Source: Bordetella sp.
GTDB taxonomy: Bacteria > Pseudomonadota > Alphaproteobacteria > Caulobacterales > Caulobacteraceae
Direction of reading: 5' to 3'
Length of the DNA stretch: 33,024 nt
Assembly: GCA_017308115.1 (NCBI GenBank)
Contig: JAFKFS010000041.1
Location: forward strand, 1-33,024
Shown here: in pieces, positions 8,188 to 17,124 of the stretch
Layout: every line of letters begins with the position of its first letter
Position numbering within the stretch: position 1 is the first letter of the stretch
Notes under the pieces: model-generated
What the model was told of the DNA's origin: nothing
Seen by the model: only the letters and a program-made list of their open reading frames with translations
The model's database searches: none
Position numbers and translations under genes: made by a program

Positions 8188-9396
8188 GCGCCGCGTATTC
8201 GACAAGGCCCGCACCAGTCTAACCGCCCAGCGGCCCGCCACGCTTTTTGCGCGGATGGCCGCGTGCAACCGCATCTCGCGGCGATAGGTTCGCATCAGCT
8301 TGCGATAACGCTTGCGCTGGGGGTCCAGCGCGATCGCTCGTTCCAGAGCGATCACGGCGGCCGCGTTCTCGCTGCTGGCCCACAACAAGGTGCTTTCCCA
8401 GGCATGGAGGTGGGCCAGGTGCGGCATCGCCTCGACCGCCTCGCGCGCATGGGCGCGCGCCTCGGGATAGCGCCCGCCCGCCAACAGGGCCTCGGTGTAG
8501 GGAACGAGGTAGTTGGGGTCGCGATTGGTGGCGCTCAAAATCCCTTCGAACTGCGCAACGGCTTCATCATGGCGCCCTTCCCGAGACAGGAGTATGGCCA
8601 GCGCCGAACTCGCCAGCGGGTTGCCGGGGCTGACCTCAACCGACCGCTGCGCCAGCGACAGCGCCAGTTCGCGACGATGCGGGGGCTGGCTCAAGGCAAG
8701 GGTCGCCACATAGACGCCGCTCGTGCGGCGCAGACGGCGCGCCTTGAGAGCGAAGATTGCGGCCTCCAGCTCCCCGGACAGCGTCTGGAGCACCAGTTCC
8801 TTCAACACCCCGACTTCGCCCAGATAGGTGGTGGCGGGATGAGAGACGTGGTGCAGTCGAATCGGCACGATGTCGATATCGCGCTGGATCAGAGCAATGT
8901 GTCGGCCGTCCTCCTTCGACGGGTCGAACACCACCACCGGCCGGGCCCGGCAGGCGATGCGGCCGTCAATCTCAGGCAACCAGCGAATGCGCTGGCTGTC
9001 TTGCAGCCAACGCTGTTCAAACGGCGTCTTCCTGGGATCGATCGAATACTGCGGCGACAGGGCCAGCACGGCGTTAGCGCCTGCGGCGTCGGCGAACCGC
9101 AGGGCTGCGTATCCCCCCATGCTCGAGCCATAGGTCATGACCCGTTCGGCGCCGGATACGGCCTGACGTACCGCCTGCATGGCCGCGGCCATTTCTGGAT
9201 ACTGGTACCAGTCCTCTCGGACACCCATGACATGGATGGCCGAAATTCCGGCCGTGCGCAGGAATTCCTGCCCGAACCCCGGGCGATCAAAACCATGGCC
9301 GATGCCATAGTTGTCGAACGTCACGACCCAGCGGCTTGCGTCCGAAGCGGGTACGCTGCGGACAACGACATTGTCGCTGCGAAAAAGGTCAAGCAT
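8137..9396 (-). CDS. Alpha/beta hydrolase fused to TPR repeats
   Basis: A 419-residue two-domain protein. Residues 1 to about 215 look like an alpha/beta hydrolase: a strand at WVVTFDN, then the nucleophile elbow YGSSMGGYAA with Ser92, and PVVVFDPSKEDGRH before a C-terminal His region (RLHHVSHPATTY). Residues about 230-385 are tetratricopeptide-like helical pairs (SLAQRSVEVSPGNPLASSALAIL; AREAVEAMPHLAHLHAWESTLL; ALERAIALDPQRKRYRKL). There is no signal peptide, so a cytoplasmic protein is likely. Similar Ser-hydrolase modules occur beside glycosyltransferases and methyltransferases in surface-polysaccharide loci, but substrate and role here are unknown. Start is ATG 9396; the gene converges on the methyltransferase and overlaps its last 17 codons. 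Confidence 0.7.
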   Translation of the reverse strand: MLDLFRSDNVVVRSVPASDASRWVVTFDNYGIGHGFDRPGFGQEFLRTAGISAIHVMGVREDWYQYPEMAAAMQAVRQAVSGAERVMTYGSSMGGYAALRFADAAGANAVLALSPQYSIDPRKTPFEQRWLQDSQRIRWLPEIDGRIACRARPVVVFDPSKEDGRHIALIQRDIDIVPIRLHHVSHPATTYLGEVGVLKELVLQTLSGELEAAIFALKARRLRRTSGVYVATLALSQPPHRRELALSLAQRSVEVSPGNPLASSALAILLSREGRHDEAVAQFEGILSATNRDPNYLVPYTEALLAGGRYPEARAHAREAVEAMPHLAHLHAWESTLLWASSENAAAVIALERAIALDPQRKRYRKLMRTYRREMRLHAAIRAKSVAGRWAVRLVRALSNTRRSSPALDQDADRGRGEA

Positions 9397-9449
9397 TCGG
9401 ACTCCTAGACCGAACTCCTTAGACCGATTTGAGGCCGCACGAGAAGATT

Positions 9450-9477
9450 GCCGCGCAGTGCAATCACACCGCGCGGC
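9450..9477 (-). terminator. Hairpin after putA
   Basis: Perfect 7-bp arms GCCGCGC/GCGCGGC around a 14-base loop, about 20 bp beyond the putA stop. On the minus strand the run after the stem (AATCTTCTC) is only weakly T-rich, so this is a probable rather than classical terminator. It sits between putA and the hydrolase-TPR gene on the same strand. Confidence 0.4.
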
Positions 9478-9495
9478 CTTCGTGTCTGGCGAACC

Positions 9496-12400
9496 CTACA
9501 GGTTCAACAGCGCCGGGTCGCCGCCCTGGGCCGCGATGTTGATGCTGATGGCTTTTTCGGCGGCGTAGCGGATCAGGCTGTTGGGGCCGCCGGCCTTGGG
9601 GCCGGTGCCGGAGAGGCCTTCGCCGCCGAAGGGCTGGACGCCGACCACCGCGCCGATGATCGAGCGGTTGACGTAGACGTTGCCCGCCGGGACCAGCTCC
9701 ATCACTTCCCTGGCGAAGGCGTCGATGCGGCTGTGGACCCCCAGGGTCAGGCCGAAGCCGCGCGCGGCCAGCTTGCCCGCGACCTTTTCCAGATCCTTGG
9801 GCTCATAGCGGTAGACGTGCAGGATCGGGCCGAAGACTTCGCGTTCCAGGAAGTCCGGGGTCGGGATTTCGGCGATGACCGGGGCGAACAGATCGCCCTT
9901 GTCGGCGCCCGCCGGCAGTTCGGCGCGGGCGATGATCTTGGCTTCCTTCGATAGGCGCTCGACGTGGGCTTCCAGGTTGGCGCGGCTTTCGGCGTCGATC
10001 ACCGGGCCGATGTCGGTCCTGGCGTCGGTCGGATCGCCCAGCACCTGGGCCGCCAGGGCGCCCTTCAGGCCCTCGATCAGGGCGTCGGCCGAATCCTTGG
10101 GCGCATAGAGGACGCGCAGGGCCGAGCAACGCTGCCCCGCCGAGCCGAAGGCCGACAGGATGACGTCGTCGATGATCTGTTCCTTCAGCGCCGTGGTGTC
10201 CACGAACATGCCGTTCAGGCCGCCCGTCTCGGCGATGAAGGGGATGATGGCGCCGGGACGCGCGGCCAGGCCGCGGTTGATCGCCGAGGCGGTGTCGGTG
10301 CCGCCGGTGAAGGCGACGCCGTCGATGCCCGGATGGTTGGTCAGGGCGGCGCCGACCGTCTCGCCGCGGCCGGGGATCAGGGCCAGCAGGTCGGGGTTCA
10401 GGCCCGCCTTGTAGTAGAGGCGCACGGCTTCGGCGGCGATCAGCGGCGTCTGCTCGGCGGGCTTGGCCACGACGGCGTTGCCGGCGGCCAAGGCAGCCGC
10501 GATCTGGCCGGTGAAGATGGCCAGCGGGAAGTTCCACGGGCTGATGCAGGCGAAGACGCCGCGGCCGTGCAGGACCAGTTCGTTGGTCTCGCCGGTCGGG
10601 CCCTTCAGGGTCTGGCGGCCGCCGAAGTCGCGCTCGGCCAGCAGGGCGTAGTAGCGGCAGAAGTCTGCGGCTTCGCGCACCTCGGCCACGCCGTCGTTCA
10701 GCGTCTTGCCCGCTTCACGCGACAGCAGGGCGACCAGACGGTCCAGATCCGTTTCCAGGGCGTCGGCCATGGCGCGCAGCACCGGGGCGCGGCCCGCGCC
10801 GCCCAGACGGTCCCAGGCGATCTGGGCCTTGGCGGCGGCGTTGACGGCGGCGTCGACGTCCTCGGTCGAGGCTTCGGAGACATGGCCCAGCACGCGGCTG
10901 CGGTCATAGGGGTTGGTGACGTCCTGCGGGTTCACACCCGCCCGCAGCTTGCCGCCGATGATCGGACCGGCGGTCAGCTTCTCGCTGTCGACGCGCTCCA
11001 GCGCCGCCGCATGGCGCTCGCGGTCGGAAGCCTGCGAATAGTCGCGGCCGAGGGAGTTCTGACGGTCACCGTAGATGTTCATGGGCACAGGGATCTTCGG
11101 ATGGCGGTCGGGCTGGGCCTCGACCGAGGTGATGGGATCGGCGGCCACGTCGGCCGCAGGCACACGCTCGTCCAGCAGGGCGTGGACGAAGGAGGAGTTG
11201 GCGCCGTTCTCCAGCAGGCGACGCACCAGATAGGGCAGCAGCTCCTCGTGGCCGCCGACGGGCGCATAGGCCCGCACGACGACGTCGCCCCATTCGACCT
11301 TGGCGCCGTCGTACAGGGCCTCGCCCATGCCGTGCAGGCGCTGGAACTCGATGGTGACGCCGCGATCGGCGGCCATGCGATGCACGGCGGCCAGGGTGTG
11401 GGCGTTGTGGGTGGCGAACTGGGCGTAGATGTAGGGCGAGGCCTCGATCAGCGCCCTGGCGCAGACCAGGTAGTTCAGGTCGGTCGCCGGCTTGGTCGTG
11501 AAGACCGGATAGTCGGTGCGGCCGTTGACCTGGGCCAGCTTGATCTCGGTGTCCCAATAGGCGCCCTTGACCAGGCGCACCATCAGGCGGCGGCCCGACG
11601 ACTTGGCCAGTTCGGCCAGCTTGGCCACCGTCTCGGTGGTGCGCTTCTGATAGGCCTGGACGGCCAGGCCGAGGCCTTTCCAGTCGCCCAGGGCCGGTTC
11701 GCGCGCCAGCCGATCCAGCAGCTTCAGCGACAGGGCCAGGCGGTCGGCCTCTTCGGCGTCGATGGTGTAGTTGATGTCGTATTTGGCGGCGATCAGGGCC
11801 AGGCGCAGGATGCGGGGATAGAGCTCCTCCCACACCCGGTCCTCCTGCACCGCCTGATAGCGCGGCGACAGGGCCGACAGCTTGACCGAGACGCCGTGGC
11901 CGCGCTCGGGGCCTTCGCCCTTGGCGGTCCGGCCCACGGCCTCGATGGCGTCGGCGTAGATTTTTTCATAGCGTTCGGCGTCGGCGGCGGTGCGGGCGCC
12001 CTCGCCCAGCATGTCGAAGCTGCACAGCCAGTTTTCCCGATCCGAGCGCTTCAGCGCGCCCTCGATGGTGCGCCCGACGACGAACTGCTCGCCCATGATC
12101 TTGACGGCGGTGGCGACGGCCTGACGGATGACCGGCTCGCCCAGCCGCCCCACCAGACGTTTGAGGAAACCCGGCAGGTCGCTGCGCGCCTCGTCGTCCA
12201 CGTCGACCAGCTTGCCCGTCAGCATCAGGCCCCAGGTCGAAGCGTTGACGAACAGGCTGTCCGACCGACCCAGGTGCGAGGCCCAGTCGGCCGAGCCGAT
12301 CTTCTCGGCGATCAGGCGGTCGCGGGTGTCGGCGTCGGGCGTGCGCAGCAGGGCCTCGGCCAGGCACATCAGCGCCAGGCCCTCACGGGTGCCCAGGCTG

Positions 12401-12606
12401 AACTCCTGCAGGAAGCTCTCGACCACGCCCTGGCGCTTCTGGCTCTTGCGGGCGCTTTCGACCAGGCGGACGGCGTCGTCCAGGACCGCCGCGCGGCCCG
12501 CCGCATCCAGGGGCTGGGCGGCCAGAAGTTCGGCCACGACCGCGCGCTCGTCCCGGTACTTGTTCCGGTCCAGCTCATCCCAATGGCGAAGATCGGTGGG
12601 CGTCAT
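9496..12606 (-). CDS. putA: Bifunctional proline dehydrogenase / L-glutamate-gamma-semialdehyde dehydrogenase
   Basis: Oxidises proline to glutamate in two channelled steps, using FAD then NAD. The 1036 residues fit the minimal type A PutA: there is no N-terminal ribbon-helix-helix DNA-binding domain, so it cannot be its own repressor. The order is a helical arm (1-110), the proline dehydrogenase barrel (about 150-500; LVRLVKGAYWD, TIDAEEADR, FATHNAHT), and the aldehyde dehydrogenase domain (about 540-1010; SPWNFPLAIFTGQ, FTGGTDTA, ETGG, nucleophile Cys827 in GQRCSALR, QPFGGEGLSGTGPKAGG). The ATG at 12606 has CAGGA upstream. No divergent Lrp-type putR lies next to it; the 263-bp upstream gap separates it from a divergent glycosyltransferase. 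Confidence 0.96.
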   Translation of the reverse strand: MTPTDLRHWDELDRNKYRDERAVVAELLAAQPLDAAGRAAVLDDAVRLVESARKSQKRQGVVESFLQEFSLGTREGLALMCLAEALLRTPDADTRDRLIAEKIGSADWASHLGRSDSLFVNASTWGLMLTGKLVDVDDEARSDLPGFLKRLVGRLGEPVIRQAVATAVKIMGEQFVVGRTIEGALKRSDRENWLCSFDMLGEGARTAADAERYEKIYADAIEAVGRTAKGEGPERGHGVSVKLSALSPRYQAVQEDRVWEELYPRILRLALIAAKYDINYTIDAEEADRLALSLKLLDRLAREPALGDWKGLGLAVQAYQKRTTETVAKLAELAKSSGRRLMVRLVKGAYWDTEIKLAQVNGRTDYPVFTTKPATDLNYLVCARALIEASPYIYAQFATHNAHTLAAVHRMAADRGVTIEFQRLHGMGEALYDGAKVEWGDVVVRAYAPVGGHEELLPYLVRRLLENGANSSFVHALLDERVPAADVAADPITSVEAQPDRHPKIPVPMNIYGDRQNSLGRDYSQASDRERHAAALERVDSEKLTAGPIIGGKLRAGVNPQDVTNPYDRSRVLGHVSEASTEDVDAAVNAAAKAQIAWDRLGGAGRAPVLRAMADALETDLDRLVALLSREAGKTLNDGVAEVREAADFCRYYALLAERDFGGRQTLKGPTGETNELVLHGRGVFACISPWNFPLAIFTGQIAAALAAGNAVVAKPAEQTPLIAAEAVRLYYKAGLNPDLLALIPGRGETVGAALTNHPGIDGVAFTGGTDTASAINRGLAARPGAIIPFIAETGGLNGMFVDTTALKEQIIDDVILSAFGSAGQRCSALRVLYAPKDSADALIEGLKGALAAQVLGDPTDARTDIGPVIDAESRANLEAHVERLSKEAKIIARAELPAGADKGDLFAPVIAEIPTPDFLEREVFGPILHVYRYEPKDLEKVAGKLAARGFGLTLGVHSRIDAFAREVMELVPAGNVYVNRSIIGAVVGVQPFGGEGLSGTGPKAGGPNSLIRYAAEKAISINIAAQGGDPALLNL

Positions 12607-12751
12607 GAAATCAATCCTGTGAATTTCCGCATATATGGTGAGAGCCCCCGAATGTGCATCGCATCACTCAGCCCCCAACCGCACATAATTTAGAAAAGCG
12701 CAGATTCTTCTGGGGAAACCGTCATTCCAAGATCCGGTTCGGCTTGAACAC

Positions 12752-12847
12752 GCCGTCCGCAAGACGGCTCGTCCCAGGCCCCACCGGCTTATCATGGCGT
12801 CTCGCCTTCGTCATGCGGAGCGTCTAGAAGTTTCGGCTTCGCGAAAC
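12752..12847. other. Hairpins in the putA / glycosyltransferase divergent region
   Basis: Two small stems are visible: GCCGTC-CGCAA-GACGGC (12752-12768) and GTTTCG-GCTTCG-CGAAAC (12830-12847), the latter 22 bp before the glycosyltransferase start. No confident promoter or operator was recognised in 12607-12869. They could be leader structures or chance palindromes in GC-rich DNA. Confidence 0.25.
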
Positions 12848-12869
12848 GGCTCAAGGCCCTATCGACTTC

Positions 12870-13955
12870 ATGCGCATCGTTCTGGTCACCGACGCCTGGG
12901 AGCCTCAGGTCAACGGCGTCGTCCGCACCCTGACCCGCACCGTGGCCGAATGCCGCGCCATGGGTCATGAGGTGGAGGTCATCGAACCCAGCCAGTTCAA
13001 GACCATCCCCTGCCCGACCTATCCCGAGATCCGCCTGGCCCTGGGCGCCGAGGAGGAGATTCGCGAGCGCCTGCGCGCCTTCGAGCCCGAAGCCGTCCAC
13101 ATCGCCACCGAAGGCCCCCTGGGCATCGCCACCCGGCGCATCTGCGTGGAGTGGAAGCTGCCGTTCACCACCAGCTATCACACCAAATTCCCCGAATACG
13201 TCTCGGCCCGTTTCCCCATCCCGGTGCAGGTCGGCTACGCCTACATGAAATGGTTCCACAAGCCGTCGGGACGGCTGATGGTCGCCACCCCGACCCTGCG
13301 CGACGAACTGGTCGAGCACGGCTTCAAGAACGTCTCGCCCTGGACGCGCGGGGTCGACACCGACCTGTTCCGCCCGGACCTCGAGCCGATCTACAAGGAG
13401 ATGGGCGGCGATGAGTGGCCCCGCCCCTTCTTCCTCAACGTCGGCCGGGTGGCGGTCGAGAAGAACATCGAGACCTTCCTGGAACTGGACCTGCCGGGCA
13501 CCAAGATCATCGTCGGCGACGGTCCGGCCCGCGCCGAGCTGGAAGAGAAATATCCCGAGGCGAAATTCCTGGGCGCCAGGTTCGGGGAGGAGCTGGCGCG
13601 CTGTTTCGCCGACGCCGACGTTTTCGTCTTCCCCAGTTGGACCGACACCTTCGGCCTGGTGATCCTGGAGGCCATGGGCGCGGGCACGCCGGTCGCCGCC
13701 TACCCCGCCCACGGCCCGATCGACATCATCCCTGGTTCGGGTGCGGGCGTCATCGACGAGGACCTGAAGACCGCCTGCCTGAAGTGCCTTGAGCTCGACC
13801 GAAAGGCCGTCCGCGCCTATGCGGAGAAGTTCAGCTGGCGCGCCTCGGCCGAGCAGTTCGTCGAAAACCTGCAGCCCTATCCCGAACCCGCGCGCGGCCG
13901 CTTCTGGCGACGCCTGCGCCGGGTGGCGCGCCTGCGGCGCCGCGCGGCGGCTTAA
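12870..13955 (+). CDS. Family 4 glycosyltransferase (GDP-mannose-dependent alpha-mannosyltransferase type)
   Basis: A 361-residue GT-B retaining glycosyltransferase. The N-terminal acceptor domain opens with MRIVLVTDAWEPQVNGVVRT, where the glycine-rich loop sits, and contains FTTSYHTKFPEY. The C-terminal nucleotide-sugar domain has FFLNVGRVAVEKNIETFLE, IIVGDGPARAELE and PSWTDTFGLVILEAMGAGTPV, the E-x7-E-type motif with Asp in place of the first Glu, as is usual in this subgroup. The tail is Arg-rich and basic, suggesting membrane association. Relatives include mycobacterial MgtA-like mannosyltransferases and bacterial glycolipid synthases; under phosphate limitation some members make phosphorus-free glycolipids. 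That link is only an idea, and no Pho box was seen upstream. Divergent from putA. Confidence 0.82.
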   Translation: MRIVLVTDAWEPQVNGVVRTLTRTVAECRAMGHEVEVIEPSQFKTIPCPTYPEIRLALGAEEEIRERLRAFEPEAVHIATEGPLGIATRRICVEWKLPFTTSYHTKFPEYVSARFPIPVQVGYAYMKWFHKPSGRLMVATPTLRDELVEHGFKNVSPWTRGVDTDLFRPDLEPIYKEMGGDEWPRPFFLNVGRVAVEKNIETFLELDLPGTKIIVGDGPARAELEEKYPEAKFLGARFGEELARCFADADVFVFPSWTDTFGLVILEAMGAGTPVAAYPAHGPIDIIPGSGAGVIDEDLKTACLKCLELDRKAVRAYAEKFSWRASAEQFVENLQPYPEPARGRFWRRLRRVARLRRRAAA

Positions 13956-13973
13956 GCGGCCGCCCCCTTCCGT

Positions 13974-13997
13974 CATCCTCGGATCAAGCCCAGGATG
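13974..13997 (+). terminator. Imperfect hairpin after the GT4 gene
   Basis: CATCCTCGG-ATCAAG-CCCAGGATG has 9-bp arms with one mismatch, 19 bp past the stop codon. The ATCCTCGG core also occurs around 3446, so it is probably part of a dispersed Caulobacterales repeat serving as transcript end. There is no T run, so it is not a classical terminator. Confidence 0.35.
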
Positions 13998-14054
13998 GCG
14001 GTGCATTAGCCCTTCACAAGGAAAGAAAGCGCCGCGATCACCCGACCACGGCGC

Positions 14055-14110
14055 TCATCCCCTCATCCGAGCGCCTCCGGCGCCCACCTTCTCCCGCAGG
14101 GAGGAGAAGG
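14055..14110. repeat. Bipartite hairpin repeat between convergent genes
   Basis: Two hairpins in tandem: GCGCC-TCC-GGCGC (14071-14083) and CCTTCTCC-CGCAGGGA-GGAGAAGG (14087-14110, perfect 8-bp arms), preceded by CCCTCATCC. The double-hairpin architecture is like the elements at 12-56 and 102-148, but the sequence belongs to a different repeat family. It lies between the converging GT4 and PstS-like genes, where it could end transcription from either side. Confidence 0.55.
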
Positions 14111-14131
14111 ACGTTCTCGACATCAGTCGCC

Positions 14132-15205
14132 TCAGTTCGGGCGGGCCATGGAGGTCATGGCCGAGGCCTTGGCGCGTTCGGCCGCCAGCTGATCGGCGGG
14201 CAGAGGCACCAGGCCCCGGTCCTGCAGATAGCCGCCGCGACCGGCCGAGCCGTCGGACATGAACTCCTGGACGAACTGTTCGAGGCCCGGCGTCACGCCC
14301 ACGTGGGCCTTCTTGACGTAGATGTAGAGGCTGCGGGCCAGCGGATAGGAGCCGTCGGCGATGGTGGCGACCGAGGGGGCCACGCCGTCGATGGTCTCGG
14401 CCTTCACCGTGTCCATGTTCTGCTCCAGGAAGGAGAAGCCGAACACGCCCAGCGAACCCGGCGTGCGGGTCAGAGTCTGGACGATGGCGTTGTCGTTCTC
14501 GCCCGAGTCGATCCAGGCGCCGTCCTCGCGCAGGGTGTGGGCGAGGGTTTCGAAGCGGGTCTTGTCCTGCGCCTCGATGGCGGCCGCCGCCGGGATCAGC
14601 CTGGCGCCCGGCGCCATGCCCAGCTCCAGGAAGGCGTCGCGCGTGCCGGAGGTCGGCGGCGGGCCGTAGACCTGGATGCGGGTCGCGGGAAGAGCCTTGT
14701 TGACGTCGTTCCAGGTCTTGGCGGGGTTGGCGCCCAGCCGGCCGTCGGCGCCCGGCGTCTCCTTGGCCAGGGCCTCATAGAGGTCGTTCAGCTCGAGGTT
14801 GAAGCTCTGGCCGGTGCGGGCGGTGGCGACGACGATGCCGTCGTAGCCGATCTTGATCTCGACGATGTCGGCGACGCCGTTCTCGACGCAGCGGTCGAAC
14901 TCGCTCCGCTTCATGGGGCGCGAGGCGTTGGCGATGTCCGGGGTCGAGGGGCCGACGCCGGCGCAGAAGGCCTGGATGCCGCCGCCGGTGCCCAGGGATT
15001 CGACGCGCGGCGCCGAACCGCCGCCGCCGTTGCGGGCGAAGGTCTCGGCCACACGGGTGGCGAAGGGGAAGACGGTCGAGGAGCCCGCGGCCCAGATGCC
15101 CGTGCGGGCCTTCTGCGAGCCGGGGGCGCCGCCCTCGTTGTTTCCGCAGGCCGCCAGGGCCAGCAGGGCGGCCGCGCAGGCCGTGAACTTCAGTGTGCGG
15201 ATCAT
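14132..15205 (-). CDS. PstS-like phosphate-binding lipoprotein
   Basis: A 357-residue periplasmic solute-binding protein of the PstS-like family. A lipoprotein signal ends at LALAAC with Cys20 as lipidation site. The phosphate-binding style start is AGSSTVFPFATRVAETF, with a further loop LGTGGGIQAFCAG and a distal YGPPPTSGTRDAF, matching the Ser/Thr/Arg/Asp phosphate contacts of PstS proteins. Start is ATG 15205 with GGAG about 10 bases upstream. It is the last gene of the minus-strand set phnC-phnD-phnE, 105 bp downstream of phnE, with no pstCAB nearby. A loose Pho box at 15256-15284 precedes it. It may deliver phosphate to a Pst permease encoded elsewhere or act as a scavenging lipoprotein. 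PstS-family assignment is firm; the transport partner is not. Confidence 0.85.
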   Translation of the reverse strand: MIRTLKFTACAAALLALAACGNNEGGAPGSQKARTGIWAAGSSTVFPFATRVAETFARNGGGGSAPRVESLGTGGGIQAFCAGVGPSTPDIANASRPMKRSEFDRCVENGVADIVEIKIGYDGIVVATARTGQSFNLELNDLYEALAKETPGADGRLGANPAKTWNDVNKALPATRIQVYGPPPTSGTRDAFLELGMAPGARLIPAAAAIEAQDKTRFETLAHTLREDGAWIDSGENDNAIVQTLTRTPGSLGVFGFSFLEQNMDTVKAETIDGVAPSVATIADGSYPLARSLYIYVKKAHVGVTPGLEQFVQEFMSDGSAGRGGYLQDRGLVPLPADQLAAERAKASAMTSMARPN

Positions 15206-15255
15206 GGCCGGACCGTCTCCAAGTCGTCAGTGTGCGACGCTTAGAGCAGGAGAAT

Positions 15256-15284
15256 GTGACGGTCCGGCCAGACCTTTGTGACAG
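15256..15284 (-). promoter_or_regulatory. Candidate Pho box upstream of the PstS-like gene
   Basis: On the minus strand CTGTCAC and CCGTCAC occur with starts exactly 22 bp apart, twice the 11-bp period of PhoB direct repeats. The intermediate unit (GTCTGGC) is degenerate. It lies about 50-80 bp upstream of the start codon and between phnE and the PstS-like gene, which could give the latter its own phosphate-controlled promoter. Confidence 0.4.
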
Positions 15285-15310
15285 TCAGGGCAAACCTGCC
15301 AGATCTATCG

Positions 15311-16123
15311 TCAGAGCAGGCGCTTGCGCATGATCTGGGACAGGGTGTCGATCAGGGTCACGGCGATGACCACGATGATGACGATGGCGGACACGGCCTT
15401 GAAATTGAAAGCGTTCATGCTGTCGAACAGCACCTGGCCGATGCCGCCCGCCCCGATCAGGCCCAATACGGTGGCCGAGCGGCTGTTCGATTCGAAACGG
15501 TAGAGGGCGAAGGAGGTCCACAGCGGCGCCACCTGGGGGATCACGCCCCAGACGATCTCGTGCAGCTTGGAGGCGCCGGTGGCGCGCACGCCCTCGACCG
15601 GCCCCTTGTCGATCGACTCGACCGCTTCGGAGAACAGCTTGGCCAGGACGCCGGCGGTGTTCAGGGTGATGGCCAGGACGCCGGCCAGCGGGCCCAGGCC
15701 CACGGCGGTGACGAACAGCAGGCCGATCACCAAGTCCGGCACGGAGCGCAGCAGGTTCATCACCCAGCGCACCGGCGTCACCACCCAGGCCGGGGCCATG
15801 TTGCGGGCGGCGGCCAGGCCCAGGGGAATGCCGAACAGCACGGCCATGAAGGTGCCCCACAGCGCGATCTGGATCGTCTCCCACATCTTGGCGACGAACA
15901 TCCTCCAGTCGGAGAAGTCGGGCCTCAGCAGGTCGTGGACGAACATCTTCATGCTGTCGTTGCCCGAGAACAGGCGCGAGATGTTGCCCAGATCGACGGC
16001 GTCGACGCTGTACAGCAGGACGGCGATCACGCCGCCCCAGACCAGGACGTCCATCGCCCAGGAGACGACGGACTTCTGCGGCGCGGCCGGAACCGGCGAC
16101 GCGGGAAGCGGAGCTGCGGTCAA
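15311..16123 (-). CDS. phnE: Phosphonate/phosphite ABC transporter permease
   Basis: A 270-residue inner-membrane permease. After a Pro/Ala-rich cytoplasmic leader it has about six hydrophobic segments, with the BPD-transport core from the WETIQIALWGTFMAVLFGIPLG helix. The coupling helix that docks on the ATPase is EGVRATGASKLHEIVWGVIPQ, and ESNSRSATVLGLIGAGGIGQ is the typical PhnE loop. ATG 16123 overlaps the phnD stop by 4 bp, so translation is coupled. A single permease would form a homodimer with two PhnC subunits. Confidence 0.93.
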   Translation of the reverse strand: MTAAPLPASPVPAAPQKSVVSWAMDVLVWGGVIAVLLYSVDAVDLGNISRLFSGNDSMKMFVHDLLRPDFSDWRMFVAKMWETIQIALWGTFMAVLFGIPLGLAAARNMAPAWVVTPVRWVMNLLRSVPDLVIGLLFVTAVGLGPLAGVLAITLNTAGVLAKLFSEAVESIDKGPVEGVRATGASKLHEIVWGVIPQVAPLWTSFALYRFESNSRSATVLGLIGAGGIGQVLFDSMNAFNFKAVSAIVIIVVIAVTLIDTLSQIMRKRLL

Positions 16124-17124
16124 GGCTGGACCTCGCGCAGGCTGCGCAGGCGCTGAATCTCGGCCTCGGCGGCGGCGACGCCGGCCTTGTCCCCCTTGGC
16201 CTGGGCTTCGCCGCGCTTCTGGTCTGCGATCATTTCGCGGATCGGGTTGAGGTAGGAATCATCCGCCGGCGCGAAACGGGAATACTCCAGCCCCGCCAGC
16301 ACCTTGCGCTGACGCTCGGCCTCGGGGCCTTCGCCCTGGCCGTAGGTCAGGAAGAAGCCGCGGATCTTCTCCTTCAGGGCCGGGTCCAGATCCTGGCGCA
16401 CCACGATGCCGCTTTCGGGCACCGGCGGCGAGGTCCAGATTTCCTCGATCTGGGCGGCCAGCTGAGCGTTCTCGCGGCGCATGAAGATCAGGTTGACGCT
16501 GTTGGAGGTGGCCACGTCGATCACGCCGGTGGCCACGCCGAAGGCGTTGGCCTGGTGGTTGGCCGAGCGCACGGTCTTGAAGCACTGGGCCGGAACGATG
16601 CCGCGTTCGTTGAACAGGAAGGTCATGGGCGCGAGGGTGCCCGAGGTCGACTGGGCGTCGCCGATGCCGAAGTTGTAGACCTTGCCGCAGGCCAGCACCT
16701 TGTCCAGCGTGATGCCGGAGCCCTTCTTGACGATCAGGGTGGACTGATAGGAGTCCAGCCCCTCGCGGTTGACGGTGCGGGCGATGACCTCGGCGTTGGC
16801 GCGGTCGATGGCCTCGACCTCGGGCTTGGCCGAGAACCAGCCGACCTGGGTGTGGTTGCCGCGCATGGCCTCGACCAGAACCGTGTAGTTCGAGCCGAAA
16901 TAGGGCTTCACCGGCACGCCGATGGCCTTGGACATGTCATCCAGCAACGGCTGCCACAGGGGCCCGGCCGAGGCCTGGCCTTCGGCCGACAGGATGGAGA
17001 AGGTGATTTCCGACGGGGCGGCGCCGGACTTGGTCTGCTCGCCCTTGCCGCAGGCGGCGAGGCCCAGGGCGACGGCGACGGCGGCGGCGCCCAGCAGGCG
17101 GCGGTTGATGGCGATGCGGGTCAT
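16120..17124 (-). CDS. phnD: Phosphonate/phosphite-binding lipoprotein
   Basis: A 334-residue periplasmic binding protein for phosphonates, phosphite or related oxyanions. The signal ends at GLAAC with lipidated Cys25. The PhnD fold shows a start near ITFSILSAEG, FGSNYTVLVEAMRGNHTQVGWFS, and the ligand loop GDAQSTSGTLAP, where the Ser-Thr-Ser-Gly turn binds the phosphonate group. The C-terminus carries a charged helix (KAGVAAAEAEIQRLRSLR). It overlaps phnC and phnE by 4 bp each, so phnCDE is one operon. No C-P lyase, phosphonatase or phosphite dehydrogenase gene is visible, so the actual ligand cannot be decided from this window. Confidence 0.92.
   Translation of the reverse strand: MTRIAINRRLLGAAAVAVALGLAACGKGEQTKSGAAPSEITFSILSAEGQASAGPLWQPLLDDMSKAIGVPVKPYFGSNYTVLVEAMRGNHTQVGWFSAKPEVEAIDRANAEVIARTVNREGLDSYQSTLIVKKGSGITLDKVLACGKVYNFGIGDAQSTSGTLAPMTFLFNERGIVPAQCFKTVRSANHQANAFGVATGVIDVATSNSVNLIFMRRENAQLAAQIEEIWTSPPVPESGIVVRQDLDPALKEKIRGFFLTYGQGEGPEAERQRKVLAGLEYSRFAPADDSYLNPIREMIADQKRGEAQAKGDKAGVAAAEAEIQRLRSLREVQP

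Noticed and set aside
9964-12693. 909-codon plus-strand open frame opposite putA
   Set aside because: Antisense shadow of a fully recognisable PutA; no conserved motif and no ribosome site.
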